Below are positions 1 through 9,895 of a DNA stretch of 64,000 bases, piece by piece. Numbering within the stretch: the stretch's first letter is position 1; each line of letters starts with the position of its first letter. The notes under the pieces are model-generated. The model worked only from the letters and a program-made list of their open reading frames with translations, made no database searches and had not been told where the DNA came from. A program made the translations under genes and the position numbers. This DNA comes from Lithobates sylvaticus (Eukaryota > Chordata > Amphibia > Anura > Ranidae): NCBI GenBank assembly GCA_028564925.1, contig CM053033.1:207021607-207085606 (forward strand). Direction: 5' to 3'.

Positions 1-3000
1 TACACCAGCACCGGTTCCTGAACAAGGTCCTTACCCGCCTCTTTAAAACACCCCATAACATGCTAGTAGTGGGAGGGGACTTTAACCTAGCACACTCCAC
101 CCAACATGACCGCCTTGTGATCAACCCCCAAACCCCCCAGACAAGAGCCCTCAGGGACTCTAAACAATTCCGGCAGATCACCAGGAGATATGCTCTATTT
201 GACACATGGCGGGCCCTGCACCCAAAAGACAGGCAATATACCTTTTACTCTGCCCCGCACCACACCCACTCAAGACTGGACTACATCTTCGTCAACAACG
301 CCACGCTTAGAACCATCAAGTCTGCACAAATCCTGCCCATATCTTGGTCAGATCATGCCCCGGTTACAATTTCTCTAGACCTGGGCACCCCCACACGCAG
401 GCCCTACAACTGGAGGCTTAACAACCTCCTCTTACAATATCTTCCATCTAAGACGGAACTAGACACCACGCTACAACACTACTTCGCAGAAAATAACACC
501 CCAGACATAACCCAATCCACCCTCTGGACCGCACACAAAGCGGTAATCAGGGGTAGGTGCATTGCACTCTCCTCTAAAATGAAGAAAGACGCTCAGACTG
601 CCAGAATTCTAGGGGAAAAACGCCTCCGACACCTTGAAAACAAACTACTGACCTCCCCCTCCCTAACGCTGATTAAGCAGATAGTCCAAGTTAGAACAAC
701 ACTCCGAGACCTGGCGCTAGGGGCAGTAGAAAAATCAATAATAAGATTGAGACAGCTATATTATGATAAAGGCAACAAGGCGCAATCACTCCTAGCCAGA
801 AAACTTGCGGACCAGGCACACATATCCACGCCCGACCAGATTAAAGACAAGAAAGGTGACCTAGTGACCCACCCCCGGGACATCGCGAAAACGTTTGCGG
901 AGTTCTACACAGACCTCTACAACAAACGCGAAATACCCCACAATCCCCCGACAGCAGATCTAACCGACCGCATTACCCAATATCTCGAACAAGCCAGGTT
1001 ACCACAACTAAAAGAGGCTGACCTCTTAGAACTAAACACCCCCATTACCACAGAGGAACTGACGACGACCATCAAGGCCCTACCAGCACACAAATCCCCG
1101 GGTCCAGACGGACTCCCATACGAGTACTACAAGACCTACCTACACATCCTAGGCCCGTACATGACCAGACTATTTAACGCCTTCCTCCGACAGACCCCCA
1201 TCCCGAACGAGATGCTAGGCTCATACCTAACTTTGATCCCCAAGCCCGACAAAGACCCGACAATATGCGCCAGCTACAGACCCATAGCCCTTTTGAATTC
1301 GGACCTTAAGATATTTACAAAAATTCTCTCCACCCGCCTTAACGCAATCCTCCCAACCTTGATACACAAAGACCAAGTGGGATTCGTCCCCATGCGACAG
1401 GCGGGGGACAATACCAGAAAAGTCATAGACCTCATAGACGTAGCGAACAGAGAATCCACACAATCCCTGGTCCTCAGTCTAGACGCAGAAAAGGCGTTCG
1501 ACCGCCTTAGCTGGCCCTTTATGACGGCCACATTACAACACATGGGATTCAAGGGCCCCTTTCTGAACGCAGTCCAGAACCTTTATACACACCCCTCATC
1601 GCAAGTTAAGACACCCTTTGCCACATCCCCCATCTTCCCGATTACGAATGGTACCCGCCAGGGATGCCCGCTCTCCCCCTTGCTGTTTGCACTATGTGTA
1701 GAACCCCTGGCGGCCACCATTAGGAACAGCCCTGACATTAGGGGCATTCCGGTTAGGGGCAAAGAATTCAAAATATCGTTGTTCGCGGACGACATTATCC
1801 TCACCCTGACCAACCCTCGAACCTCCCTACCCAACCTCCACGCCATACTAGACCACTACGGCACGCTGTCGGGCTACAAAACCAACACCTCTAAGTCAGT
1901 CGCACTTCCACTCAATATCCCGACAGACGAAACGAACCACCTGAAGTCTACCTTTCCCTATAAATGGGCGAACACCTCACTTAAATACCTAGGGGTATCC
2001 ATTACCCCATCCTTCCACACCCTATATCAGGCAAACTTCCCACCGATGTTTAGATCAATCCGTGAACTGATCCAAAAATGGAAATCACATCACATCTCCC
2101 TGATAGGCCGGATCACCTCCGTCAAAATGGTCATCCTCCCAAAACTGCTATATCTATTCCAAACTCTGCCTATACCCGTTCCCTATATACAACTCCGTAA
2201 ACTACAAAAAGATCTCCTGAAATATGTTTGGAACTTCAAAAAACACAGAGTACCCAGCTCAGTCCTGACAGCCTCGCGGTCGGATGGGGGCCTGGCATTC
2301 CCTGACCTGGTCAGGTACTATCAGGCGACCCAACTCCGCGCACTGACTTCATGGTTCACCCAGAGGTCCTATAGCAAGTGGTCAGAACTGGAAAAAATCT
2401 GGCTAGCCCCAGTACACCCAAACAGTATAATATGGAGTGCAAACGTGGAGGTGGACCCTAGACGCATGCTAGGCTCAATGTCACAACTTCACTTACTGTG
2501 GCGCAAGGTCTCCCGGGAATATAACCTTAAATCCAACAACTCCCTGATGAACTCGTTCCTATGCAATCCTAAACTACCAACCAGCCTAACACACCAGATG
2601 TCGTGGCCCTGGGCCACACGGAACCTGTTCCACTTTGGTCACATTGTGAATCCCAGATCTCGCAGGTTGCTCACATTCTCGGAGCTCCAGTCTAAATATG
2701 ACATCCCAAAACAAGCGTTCTACAGTTATCTACAGATCAGACACTTTGCCCAAACGATTGCTCCACAACTCCTCTTTTCCCCACCATCCCCATTTGAACA
2801 GGTTATATTAGAAGGACGCAACCGCAGGGGCTTGATATCGGACATTTACAAAATTATAAACAAGTACCAATTCCTAACCAAAGGTAAACACTCATACATG
2901 TGCAGGTGGGAGAAGGAGCTGGGCGAAGAGCTCCCAATGGAAGCATGGCAGGCGGTCTGGAGACAAGCAACCAAAACCTCTATATGCACTCTATATAAGG

Positions 3001-3461
3001 AAAACTCCTACAAAATTCTCTTCTGCTGGTACCAGACCCCTGCCATACTCCACAAAATATACCCCTCCACCCCGGACAAGTGTTGGCGCTGCCAACGACA
3101 GAAAGGGACACTTTTCCACATATATTGGACATGCCCACTTATAACCCCCTTTTGGGAATCCACCCGACAGCTCCTGACACGGCTATTTGAGATGCCCATA
3201 CCGTTTACTCCTAAACTCTTCCTGCTAGGCCTGTCCCAACCAAAATTATCCAAGCCTAGCAAAAAACTGCTCAGGCACATACTGACAGCCGCGAGATGCC
3301 TAATAGCCCTAAACTGGAAATCCCCCACCCCACCCTCTCAAGAGGCCCTATACACCAGGGTTAAAGACGTTGAACTCATGGAAAAAATGACGGCCAGGAT
3401 CCGACAAAAACTGGACGAACACAATGAAGTCTGGGAGAGGTGGCATCGGCGGGAGGACTAA
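1..3461 (+). CDS. L1-1 ORF2 protein (endonuclease-reverse transcriptase), 5' partial
   Basis: LINE ORF2 protein that nicks target DNA and reverse transcribes its own RNA at the nick. The frame is open from the window edge; the first ATG, at 60, is internal because endonuclease sequence precedes it. Visible in order: the endonuclease GDFN block, SAPHHTHSRLDYIF (close to mammalian L1), SDHAP near 350-362; RT blocks KSPGPDG, YRPIALLNSDLKI, SLDAEKAFDRL, TRQGCPLSPLLFAL and the catalytic FADDII at about 1782-1799; then a C-terminal Cys/His cluster (CWRC, H, C) near 3080-3135. At least 1133 residues remain without a stop or frameshift, close to the ~1275 of mammalian ORF2p, so only the N-terminus is missing. 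It is the least damaged of the three L1 copies here. The clade call (L1/Tx1 group) rests on motif likeness only. Confidence 0.95.
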   Translation, partial: HQHRFLNKVLTRLFKTPHNMLVVGGDFNLAHSTQHDRLVINPQTPQTRALRDSKQFRQITRRYALFDTWRALHPKDRQYTFYSAPHHTHSRLDYIFVNNATLRTIKSAQILPISWSDHAPVTISLDLGTPTRRPYNWRLNNLLLQYLPSKTELDTTLQHYFAENNTPDITQSTLWTAHKAVIRGRCIALSSKMKKDAQTARILGEKRLRHLENKLLTSPSLTLIKQIVQVRTTLRDLALGAVEKSIIRLRQLYYDKGNKAQSLLARKLADQAHISTPDQIKDKKGDLVTHPRDIAKTFAEFYTDLYNKREIPHNPPTADLTDRITQYLEQARLPQLKEADLLELNTPITTEELTTTIKALPAHKSPGPDGLPYEYYKTYLHILGPYMTRLFNAFLRQTPIPNEMLGSYLTLIPKPDKDPTICASYRPIALLNSDLKIFTKILSTRLNAILPTLIHKDQVGFVPMRQAGDNTRKVIDLIDVANRESTQSLVLSLDAEKAFDRLSWPFMTATLQHMGFKGPFLNAVQNLYTHPSSQVKTPFATSPIFPITNGTRQGCPLSPLLFALCVEPLAATIRNSPDIRGIPVRGKEFKISLFADDIILTLTNPRTSLPNLHAILDHYGTLSGYKTNTSKSVALPLNIPTDETNHLKSTFPYKWANTSLKYLGVSITPSFHTLYQANFPPMFRSIRELIQKWKSHHISLIGRITSVKMVILPKLLYLFQTLPIPVPYIQLRKLQKDLLKYVWNFKKHRVPSSVLTASRSDGGLAFPDLVRYYQATQLRALTSWFTQRSYSKWSELEKIWLAPVHPNSIIWSANVEVDPRRMLGSMSQLHLLWRKVSREYNLKSNNSLMNSFLCNPKLPTSLTHQMSWPWATRNLFHFGHIVNPRSRRLLTFSELQSKYDIPKQAFYSYLQIRHFAQTIAPQLLFSPPSPFEQVILEGRNRRGLISDIYKIINKYQFLTKGKHSYMCRWEKELGEELPMEAWQAVWRQATKTSICTLYKENSYKILFCWYQTPAILHKIYPSTPDKCWRCQRQKGTLFHIYWTCPLITPFWESTRQLLTRLFEMPIPFTPKLFLLGLSQPKLSKPSKKLLRHILTAARCLIALNWKSPTPPSQEALYTRVKDVELMEKMTARIRQKLDEHNEVWERWHRRED

Positions 3462-3790
3462 GACAACCCATTATGGCACTTGAGGTGAGAACGTATCTAC
3501 ATCCCCTCTCTTCTTACTCCCCCACCCCTCATTCTCTCCCAGCCTTTTCTTTACCCTCTCTTCCCACTTTCTCCCCCCCCCCCCCCCTCCTTTTTCTTCC
3601 TTCTTTCCTACCATCTGCAAAGCAGACCAAACCTGCATGTTTTTACATAAACGTCACCATAGGTGTTATATGCTAAAGATCTAACCCCCTACATTTTTGT
3701 AGAGGGAATGCTGTTTAAGAAAATAATGTTGCACCTACGGGCATACCCATGGACTAATCAAAACACGCATGAAGCATATTTCTTGACTAA
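3462..3790 (+). other. L1-1 3' UTR, cut by the hAT insertion
   Basis: Non-coding tail after the ORF2 stop. It is pyrimidine-rich, with a long C run near 3573-3588, similar in style to the C-rich 3' tract of L1-2 near 21270-21310. No polyA signal or A-tail is seen before the hAT terminus at about 3791, so the hAT probably inserted inside this UTR. The remainder would lie beyond the hAT's right end, which is hidden in the assembly gap. Confidence 0.6.
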
Positions 3791-3796
3791 GGATGG

Positions 3797-4061
3797 GCCC
3801 GGTGCTTGATGCGAACCCACGTTCGCATCGAGCACCGGGCGTTCGCTCGCTCGGCGAGCCCAGAACTATTTTGGCCGCTCGCATCACGTTCGTGTGATGC
3901 GAGCGGCCCCGCAATGCATTGCGGCCGGCGCGGCCGACGCAGTGCATTGCTGGCTGATGATTGGCCAAGCATGCACTGTGACCCCGCATGCTTGGCCAAT
4001 CACAGCCCCGGAAACTCGAAGAGCCATAATTGGCTACAGGCAGGACGCCTGTAGCCAATTA
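3797..4061 (+). repeat. Row of hairpins in the hAT left subterminal region
   Basis: Consecutive inverted repeats: 3797-3816 with 3821-3840 (20-bp stem, one mismatch, 4-nt loop); 3873-3887 with 3894-3908 (15-bp perfect stem); 3911-3950 (imperfect); 3958-3974 with 3986-4002 (17-bp perfect); 4027-4041 with 4047-4061 (15-bp perfect, 5-nt loop). The last two stems carry ATTGG/CCAAT in each arm, giving four CCAAT-type motifs just upstream of the TATA box. They could be transposase-binding subterminal sites, promoter elements (NF-Y reads CCAAT) or both; the function is inferred. Confidence 0.85.
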
Positions 4062-4092
4062 CAGCTCAGGGGCTGTAGTACACGCCCCCCCC

Positions 4093-4100
4093 TATAAAAG
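4093..4100 (+). promoter_or_regulatory. TATA box of the hAT transposase promoter
   Basis: TATAAAAG preceded by a C-run, 30-130 bp downstream of the CCAAT-bearing hairpins, pointing toward the tandem array and transposase. A start site about 30 bp further on (near 4125) would be expected. Placement, the upstream CCAAT motifs, and a matching TATA in the related minus-strand element (27057-27064) support the call. Confidence 0.7.
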
Positions 4101-4252
4101 GCCGCCACGCCGTCTGCGCCGGTCACATGCTGTTCCGGCGCAGATTGAGCAGGCTGATTCTGTGACACTCTGCTCGATTTAGTTAGGTAGAGAGATTCAC
4201 TTACAGCAATTGAGTTAGATAGATTCAGTTACAAAGATTGATTGAGAAAGAG

Positions 4253-7200
4253 GGGCTTGTAGTGTGTTCGTGGCAGGCAGGCAGAGCTCCTATATTTTGT
4301 TACCAGAAGCACCTATAGGACTTGTAGTGTGTTCGTGGCAGGCAGGCAGAGCTCCTATATTTTGTTACCAGAAGCACCTATAGGACTTGTAGTGTGTTCG
4401 TGGCAGGCAGGCAGAGCTCCTATATTTTGTTACCAGAAGCACCTATAGGACTTGTAGTGTGTTCGTGGCAGGCAGGCAGAGCTCCTATATTTTGTTACCA
4501 GAAGCACCTATAGGACTTGTAGTGTGTTCGTGGCAGGCAGGCAGAGCTCCTATATTTTGTTCCCAGAAGCACCTATAGGACTTGTAGTGTGTTCGTGGCA
4601 GGCAGGCAGAGCTCCTATATTTTGTTCCCAGAAGCACCTATAGGACTTGAAGTGTGTTAGTCCCATCACACACACAGAGCTATATTTTGTTCCCAGAGGC
4701 ACCTATAGGACTTGAAGTGTGTTAGTCCCATTACACACACAGAGCTATATTTTCTTCCCAGAAGCACCTATAGGACTTGAAGTGTGTTAGTCCCATCACA
4801 CACACAGAGCTATATTTTGTTCCCAGAGGCACCTATAGGACTTGAAGTGTGTTAGTCCCATTACACACACAGAGCTATATTTTGTTCCCAGAAGCACCTA
4901 TAGGACTTGAAGTGTGTTAGTCCCATTACACACACAGAGCTATATTTTCTTCCCAGAAGCACCTATAGGACTTGAAGTGTGTTAGTCCCATCACACACAC
5001 AGAGCTATATTTTCTTCCCAGAAGCACCTATAGGACTTGAAGTGTGTTAGTCCCATCACACACACAGAGCTATATTTTCTTCCCAGAAGCACCTATAGGA
5101 CTTGAAGTGTGTTAGTCCCATTACACACACAGAGCTATATTTTCTTCCCAGAAGCACCTATAGGACTTGAAGTGTGTTAGTCCCATCACACACACAGAGC
5201 TATATTTTGTTCCCAGAAGCACCTATAGGACTTGAAGTGTGTTAGTCCCATTACACACACAGAGCTATATTTTCTTCCCAGAAGCACCTATAGGACTTGA
5301 AGTGTGTTAGTCCCATCACACACACAGAGCTATATTTTGTTCCCAGAGGCACCTATAGGACTTGAAGTGTGTTAGTCCCATTACACACACAGAGCTATAT
5401 TTTCTTCCCAGAAGCACCTATAGGACTTGAAGTGTGTTAGTCCCATCACACACACAGAGCTATATTTTGTTCCCAGAGGCACCTATAGGACTTGAAGTGT
5501 GTTAGTCCCATTACACACACAGAGCTATATTTTGTTCCCAGAAGCACCTATAGGACTTGAAGTGTGTTAGTCCCATTACACACACAGAGCTATATTTTCT
5601 TCCCAGAAGCACCTATAGGACTTGAAGTGTGTTAGTCCCATCACACACACAGAGCTATATTTTGTTCCCAGAAGCACCTATAGGACTTGAAGTGTGTTAG
5701 TCCCATTACACACACAGAGCTATATTTTCTTTCCAGAAGCACCTATAGGACTTGAAGTGTGTTAGTCCCATCACACACACAGAGCTATATTTTGTTCCCA
5801 GAGGCACCTATAGGACTTGAAGTGTGTTAGTCCCATTACACACACAGAGCTATATTTTGTTCCCAGAAGCACCTATAGGACTTGAAGTGTGTTAGTCCCA
5901 TTACACACACAGAGCTATATTTTCTTCCCAGAAGCACCTATAGGACTTGAAGTGTGTTAGTCCCATCACACACACAGAGCTATATTTTGTTCCCAGAAGC
6001 ACCTATAGGACTTGAAGTGTGTTAGTCCCATTACACACACAGAGCTATATTTTCTTCCCAGAAGCACCTATAGGACTTGAAGTGTGTTAGTCCCATCACA
6101 CACACAGAGCTATATTTTGTTCCCAGAAGGCACCTATAGGACTTGAAGTGTGTTAGTCCCATTACACACACAGAGCTATATTTTCTTCCCAGAAGCACCT
6201 ATAGGACTTGAAGTGTGTTAGTCCCATCACACACACAGAGCTATATTTTGTTCCCAGAGGCACCTATAGGACTTGAAGTGTGTTAGTCCCATTACACACA
6301 CAGAGCTATATTTTGTTCCCAGAAGCACCTATAGGACTTGAAGTGTGTTAGTCCCATTACACACACAGAGCTATATTTTCTTCCCAGAAGCACCTATAGG
6401 ACTTGAAGTGTGTTAGTCCCATCACACACACAGAGCTATATTTTGTTCCCAGAAGCACCTATAGGACTTGAAGTGTGTTAGTCCCATTACACACACAGAG
6501 CTATATTTTCTTCCCAGAAGCACCTATAGGACTTGAAGTGTGTTGGTCCCATCACACACACAGAGCTATATTTTGTTCCCAGAAGCACCTATAGGACTTG
6601 AAGTGTGTTAGTCCCATTACACACACAGAGCTATATTTTCTTCCCAGAAGCACCTATAGGACTTGAAGTGTGTTAGTCCCATCACACACACAGAGCTATA
6701 TTTTGTTCCCAGAAGCACCTATAGGACTTGAAGTGTGTTAGTCCCATTACACACACAGAGCTATATTTTCTTCCCAGAAGCACCTATAGGACTTGAAGTG
6801 TGTTAGTCCCATCACACACACAGAGCTATATTTTGTTCCCAGAAGCACCTATAGGACTTGAAGTGGGTTAGTCCCATTACACACACAGAGCTATATTTTC
6901 TTCCCAGAAGCACCTATAGGACTTGAAGTGTGTTAGTCCCATCACACACACAGAGCTATATTTTGTTCCCAGAGGCACCTATAGGACTTGAAGTGTGTTA
7001 GTCCCATTACACACACAGAGCTATATTTTGTTCCCAGAAGCACCTATAGGACTTGAAGTGTGTTAGTCCCATTACACACACAGAGCTATATTTTCTTCCC
7101 AGAAGCACCTATAGGACTTGAAGTGTGTTAGTCCCATCACACACACAGAGCTATATTTTGTTCCCAGAAGCACCTATAGGACTTGAAGTGTGTTAGTCCC

Positions 7201-9886
7201 ATTACACACACAGAGCTATATTTTCTTCCCAGAAGCACCTATAGGACTTGAAGTGTGTTAGTCCCATCACACACACAGAGCTATATTTTGTTCCCAGAGG
7301 CACCTATAGGACTTGAAGTGTGTTAGTCCCATTACACACACAGAGCTATATTTTCTTCCCAGAAGCACCTATAGGACTTGAAGTGTGTTAGTCCCATCAC
7401 ACACACAGAGCTATATTTTGTTCCCAGAGGCACCTATAGGACTTGAAGTGTGTTAGTCCCATTACACACACAGAGCTATATTTTGTTCCCAGAAGCACCT
7501 ATAGGACTTGAAGTGTGTTAGTCCCATTACACACACAGAGCTATATTTTCTTCCCAGAAGCACCTATAGGACTTGAAGTGTGTTGGTCCCATCACACACA
7601 CAGAGCTATATTTTGTTCCCAGAAGCACCTATAGGACTTGAAGTGTGTTAGTCCCATTACACACACAGAGCTATATTTTCTTCCCAGAAGCACCTATAGG
7701 ACTTGAAGTGTGTTAGTCCCATCACACACACAGAGCTATATTTTGTTCCCAGAAGCACCTATAGGACTTGAAGTGTGTTAGTCCCATTACACACACAGAG
7801 CTATATTTTCTTCCCAGAAGCACCTATAGGACTTGAAGTGTGTTAGTCCCATCACACACACAGAGCTATATTTTGTTCCCAGAAGCACCTATAGGACTTG
7901 AAGTGTGTTAGTCCCATCACACACACAGAGCTATATTTTGTTCCCAGAAGCACCTATAGGACTTGAAGTGTGTTAGTCCCATTACACACACAGAGCTATA
8001 TTTTCTTCCCAGAAGCACCTATAGGACTTGAAGTGTGTTGGTCCCATCACACACACAGAGCTATATTTTCTTCCCAGAAGCACCTATAGGACTTGAAGTG
8101 TGTTGGTCCCATCACACACACAGAGCTATATTTTGTTCCCAGAAGCACCTATAGGACTTGAAGTGTGTTAGTCCCATCACACACACAGAGCTATATTTTG
8201 TTCCCAGAAGCACCTATAGGACTTGAAGTGTGTTAGTCCCATCACACACACAGAGCTATATTTTCTTCCCAGAAGCACCTATAGGACTTGAAGTGTGTTA
8301 GTCCCATCACACACACAGAGCTATATTTTCTTCCCAGAAGCACCTATAGGACTTGAAGTGTGTTAGTCCCATCACACAGAGATCCTATATTTTGTTCCCA
8401 GAAGCAACTATAGGACTTGAAGTGTGTTAGTCCCATCACACAGACCTTTATTTTCTTCCCAGAAGCACCTATAGGACTTGAAGTGTGTTAGTCCCATCAC
8501 ACAGAGCTCCTCTATTTTCTTTGCAGAAGCACCCACAGGACTTCTAGTGTGTTAGTGGCATCACACAGAGCTCCTCTATTTTCTTTGCAGAAGCACCCAT
8601 AGGACTTCTAGTGTGTTAGTGGCATCACACAGAGCTCCTATATATTCTTCTCAGCAGCACCCACAGGACTTCTAGTGTGTTAGTGGCATCACACAGAGCT
8701 CCTCTATTTTCTTTGCAGAAGCACCCATAGGACTTCTAGTGTGTTAGTGGCATCACACAGAGCTCCTATATTTTCTTCTCAGCAGCACCCATAGGACTTC
8801 TAGTGTGTTAGTGGCATCACACAGAGCTCCTATATATTCTTCTCAGCAGCACCCACAGGACTTCTAGTGTGTTAGTGGCATCACACAGAGCTCCTCTATT
8901 TTCTTTGCAGAAGCACCCATAGGACTTCTAGTGTGTTAGTGGCATCACACAGAGCTCCTCTATTTTCTTTGCAGAAGCACCCATAGGACTTCTAGTGTGT
9001 TAGTGGCATCACACAGAGCTCCTATATATTCTTCTCAGCAGCACCCACAGGACTTCTAGTGTGTTAGTGGCATCACACAGAGCTCCTCTATTTTCTTTGC
9101 AGAAGCACCCACAGGACTTCTAGTGTGTTAGTGGCATCACACAGAGCTCCTCTATTTTCTTTGCAGAAGCACCCATAGGACTTCTAGTGTGTTAGTGGCA
9201 TCACACAGAGCTCCTATATATTCTTCTCAGCAGCACCCACAGGACTTCTAGTGTGTTAGTGGCATCACACAGAGCTCCTCTATTTTCTTTGCAGAAGCAC
9301 CCATAGGACTTCTAGTGTGTTAGTGGCATCACACAGAGCTCCTATATATTCTTCTCAGCAGCACCCACAGGACTTCTAGTGTGTTAGTGGCATCACACAG
9401 AGCTCCTCTATTTTCTTTGCAGAAGCACCCATAGGACTTCTAGTGTGTTAGTGGCATCACACAGAGCTCCTATATATTCTTCTCAGCAGCACCCACAGGA
9501 CTTCTAGTGTGTTAGTGGCATCACACAGAGCTCCTCTATTTTCTTGCAGAAGCACCCATAGGACTTCTAGTGTGTTAGTGGCATCACACAGAGCTCCTAT
9601 ATATTCTTCTCAGCAGCACCCACAGGACTTCTAGTGTGTTAGTGGCATCACACAGAGCTCCTCTATTTTCTTTGCAGAAGCACCCATAGGACTTCTAGTG
9701 TGTTAGTGGCATCACACAGAGCTCCTATATATTCTTCTCAGCAGCACCCACAGGACTTCTAGTGTGTTAGTGGCATCACACAGAGCTCCTCTATTTTCTT
9801 TGCAGAAGCACCCATAGGACTTCTAGTGTGTTAGTGGCATCACACAGAGCTCCTATATTTTCTTCTCAGCAGCACCCACAGGACTA
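4253..9886 (+). repeat. 5.6 kb tandem array (64-65 bp unit, about 87 copies) forming the hAT 5' leader
   Basis: Three blocks. Block 1 (about 4253-4650, 6 units of 65 bp) has GTAGTGTGTTCGTGGCAGG. Block 2 (about 4651-8360, about 57 units of 65 bp) has TGAAGTGTGTTAGTCCCAT and alternates CATCAC/CATTAC, TTTGTTCC/TTTCTTCC and GAAGC/GAGGC. Block 3 (about 8361-9886, about 24 units of 64 bp) has TTCTAGTGTGTTAGTGGC. In block 2 the variants recur in a five-unit (about 325 bp) pattern, seen for example from about 5430 and again from about 5755. Block 3 units contain a pyrimidine tract plus AG (TCTATTTTCTTTGCAG or TATATTCTTCTCAGCAG), which resembles a 3' splice site. The last unit runs directly into the transposase ATG at 9896. 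Confidence 0.97.
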
Positions 9887-9895
9887 CCGACTACA

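Noticed and set aside
4253-9886. CRISPR-like array
   Set aside because: The whole 64-65 bp unit is repeated without unique spacers, in a transposon leader in vertebrate DNA.
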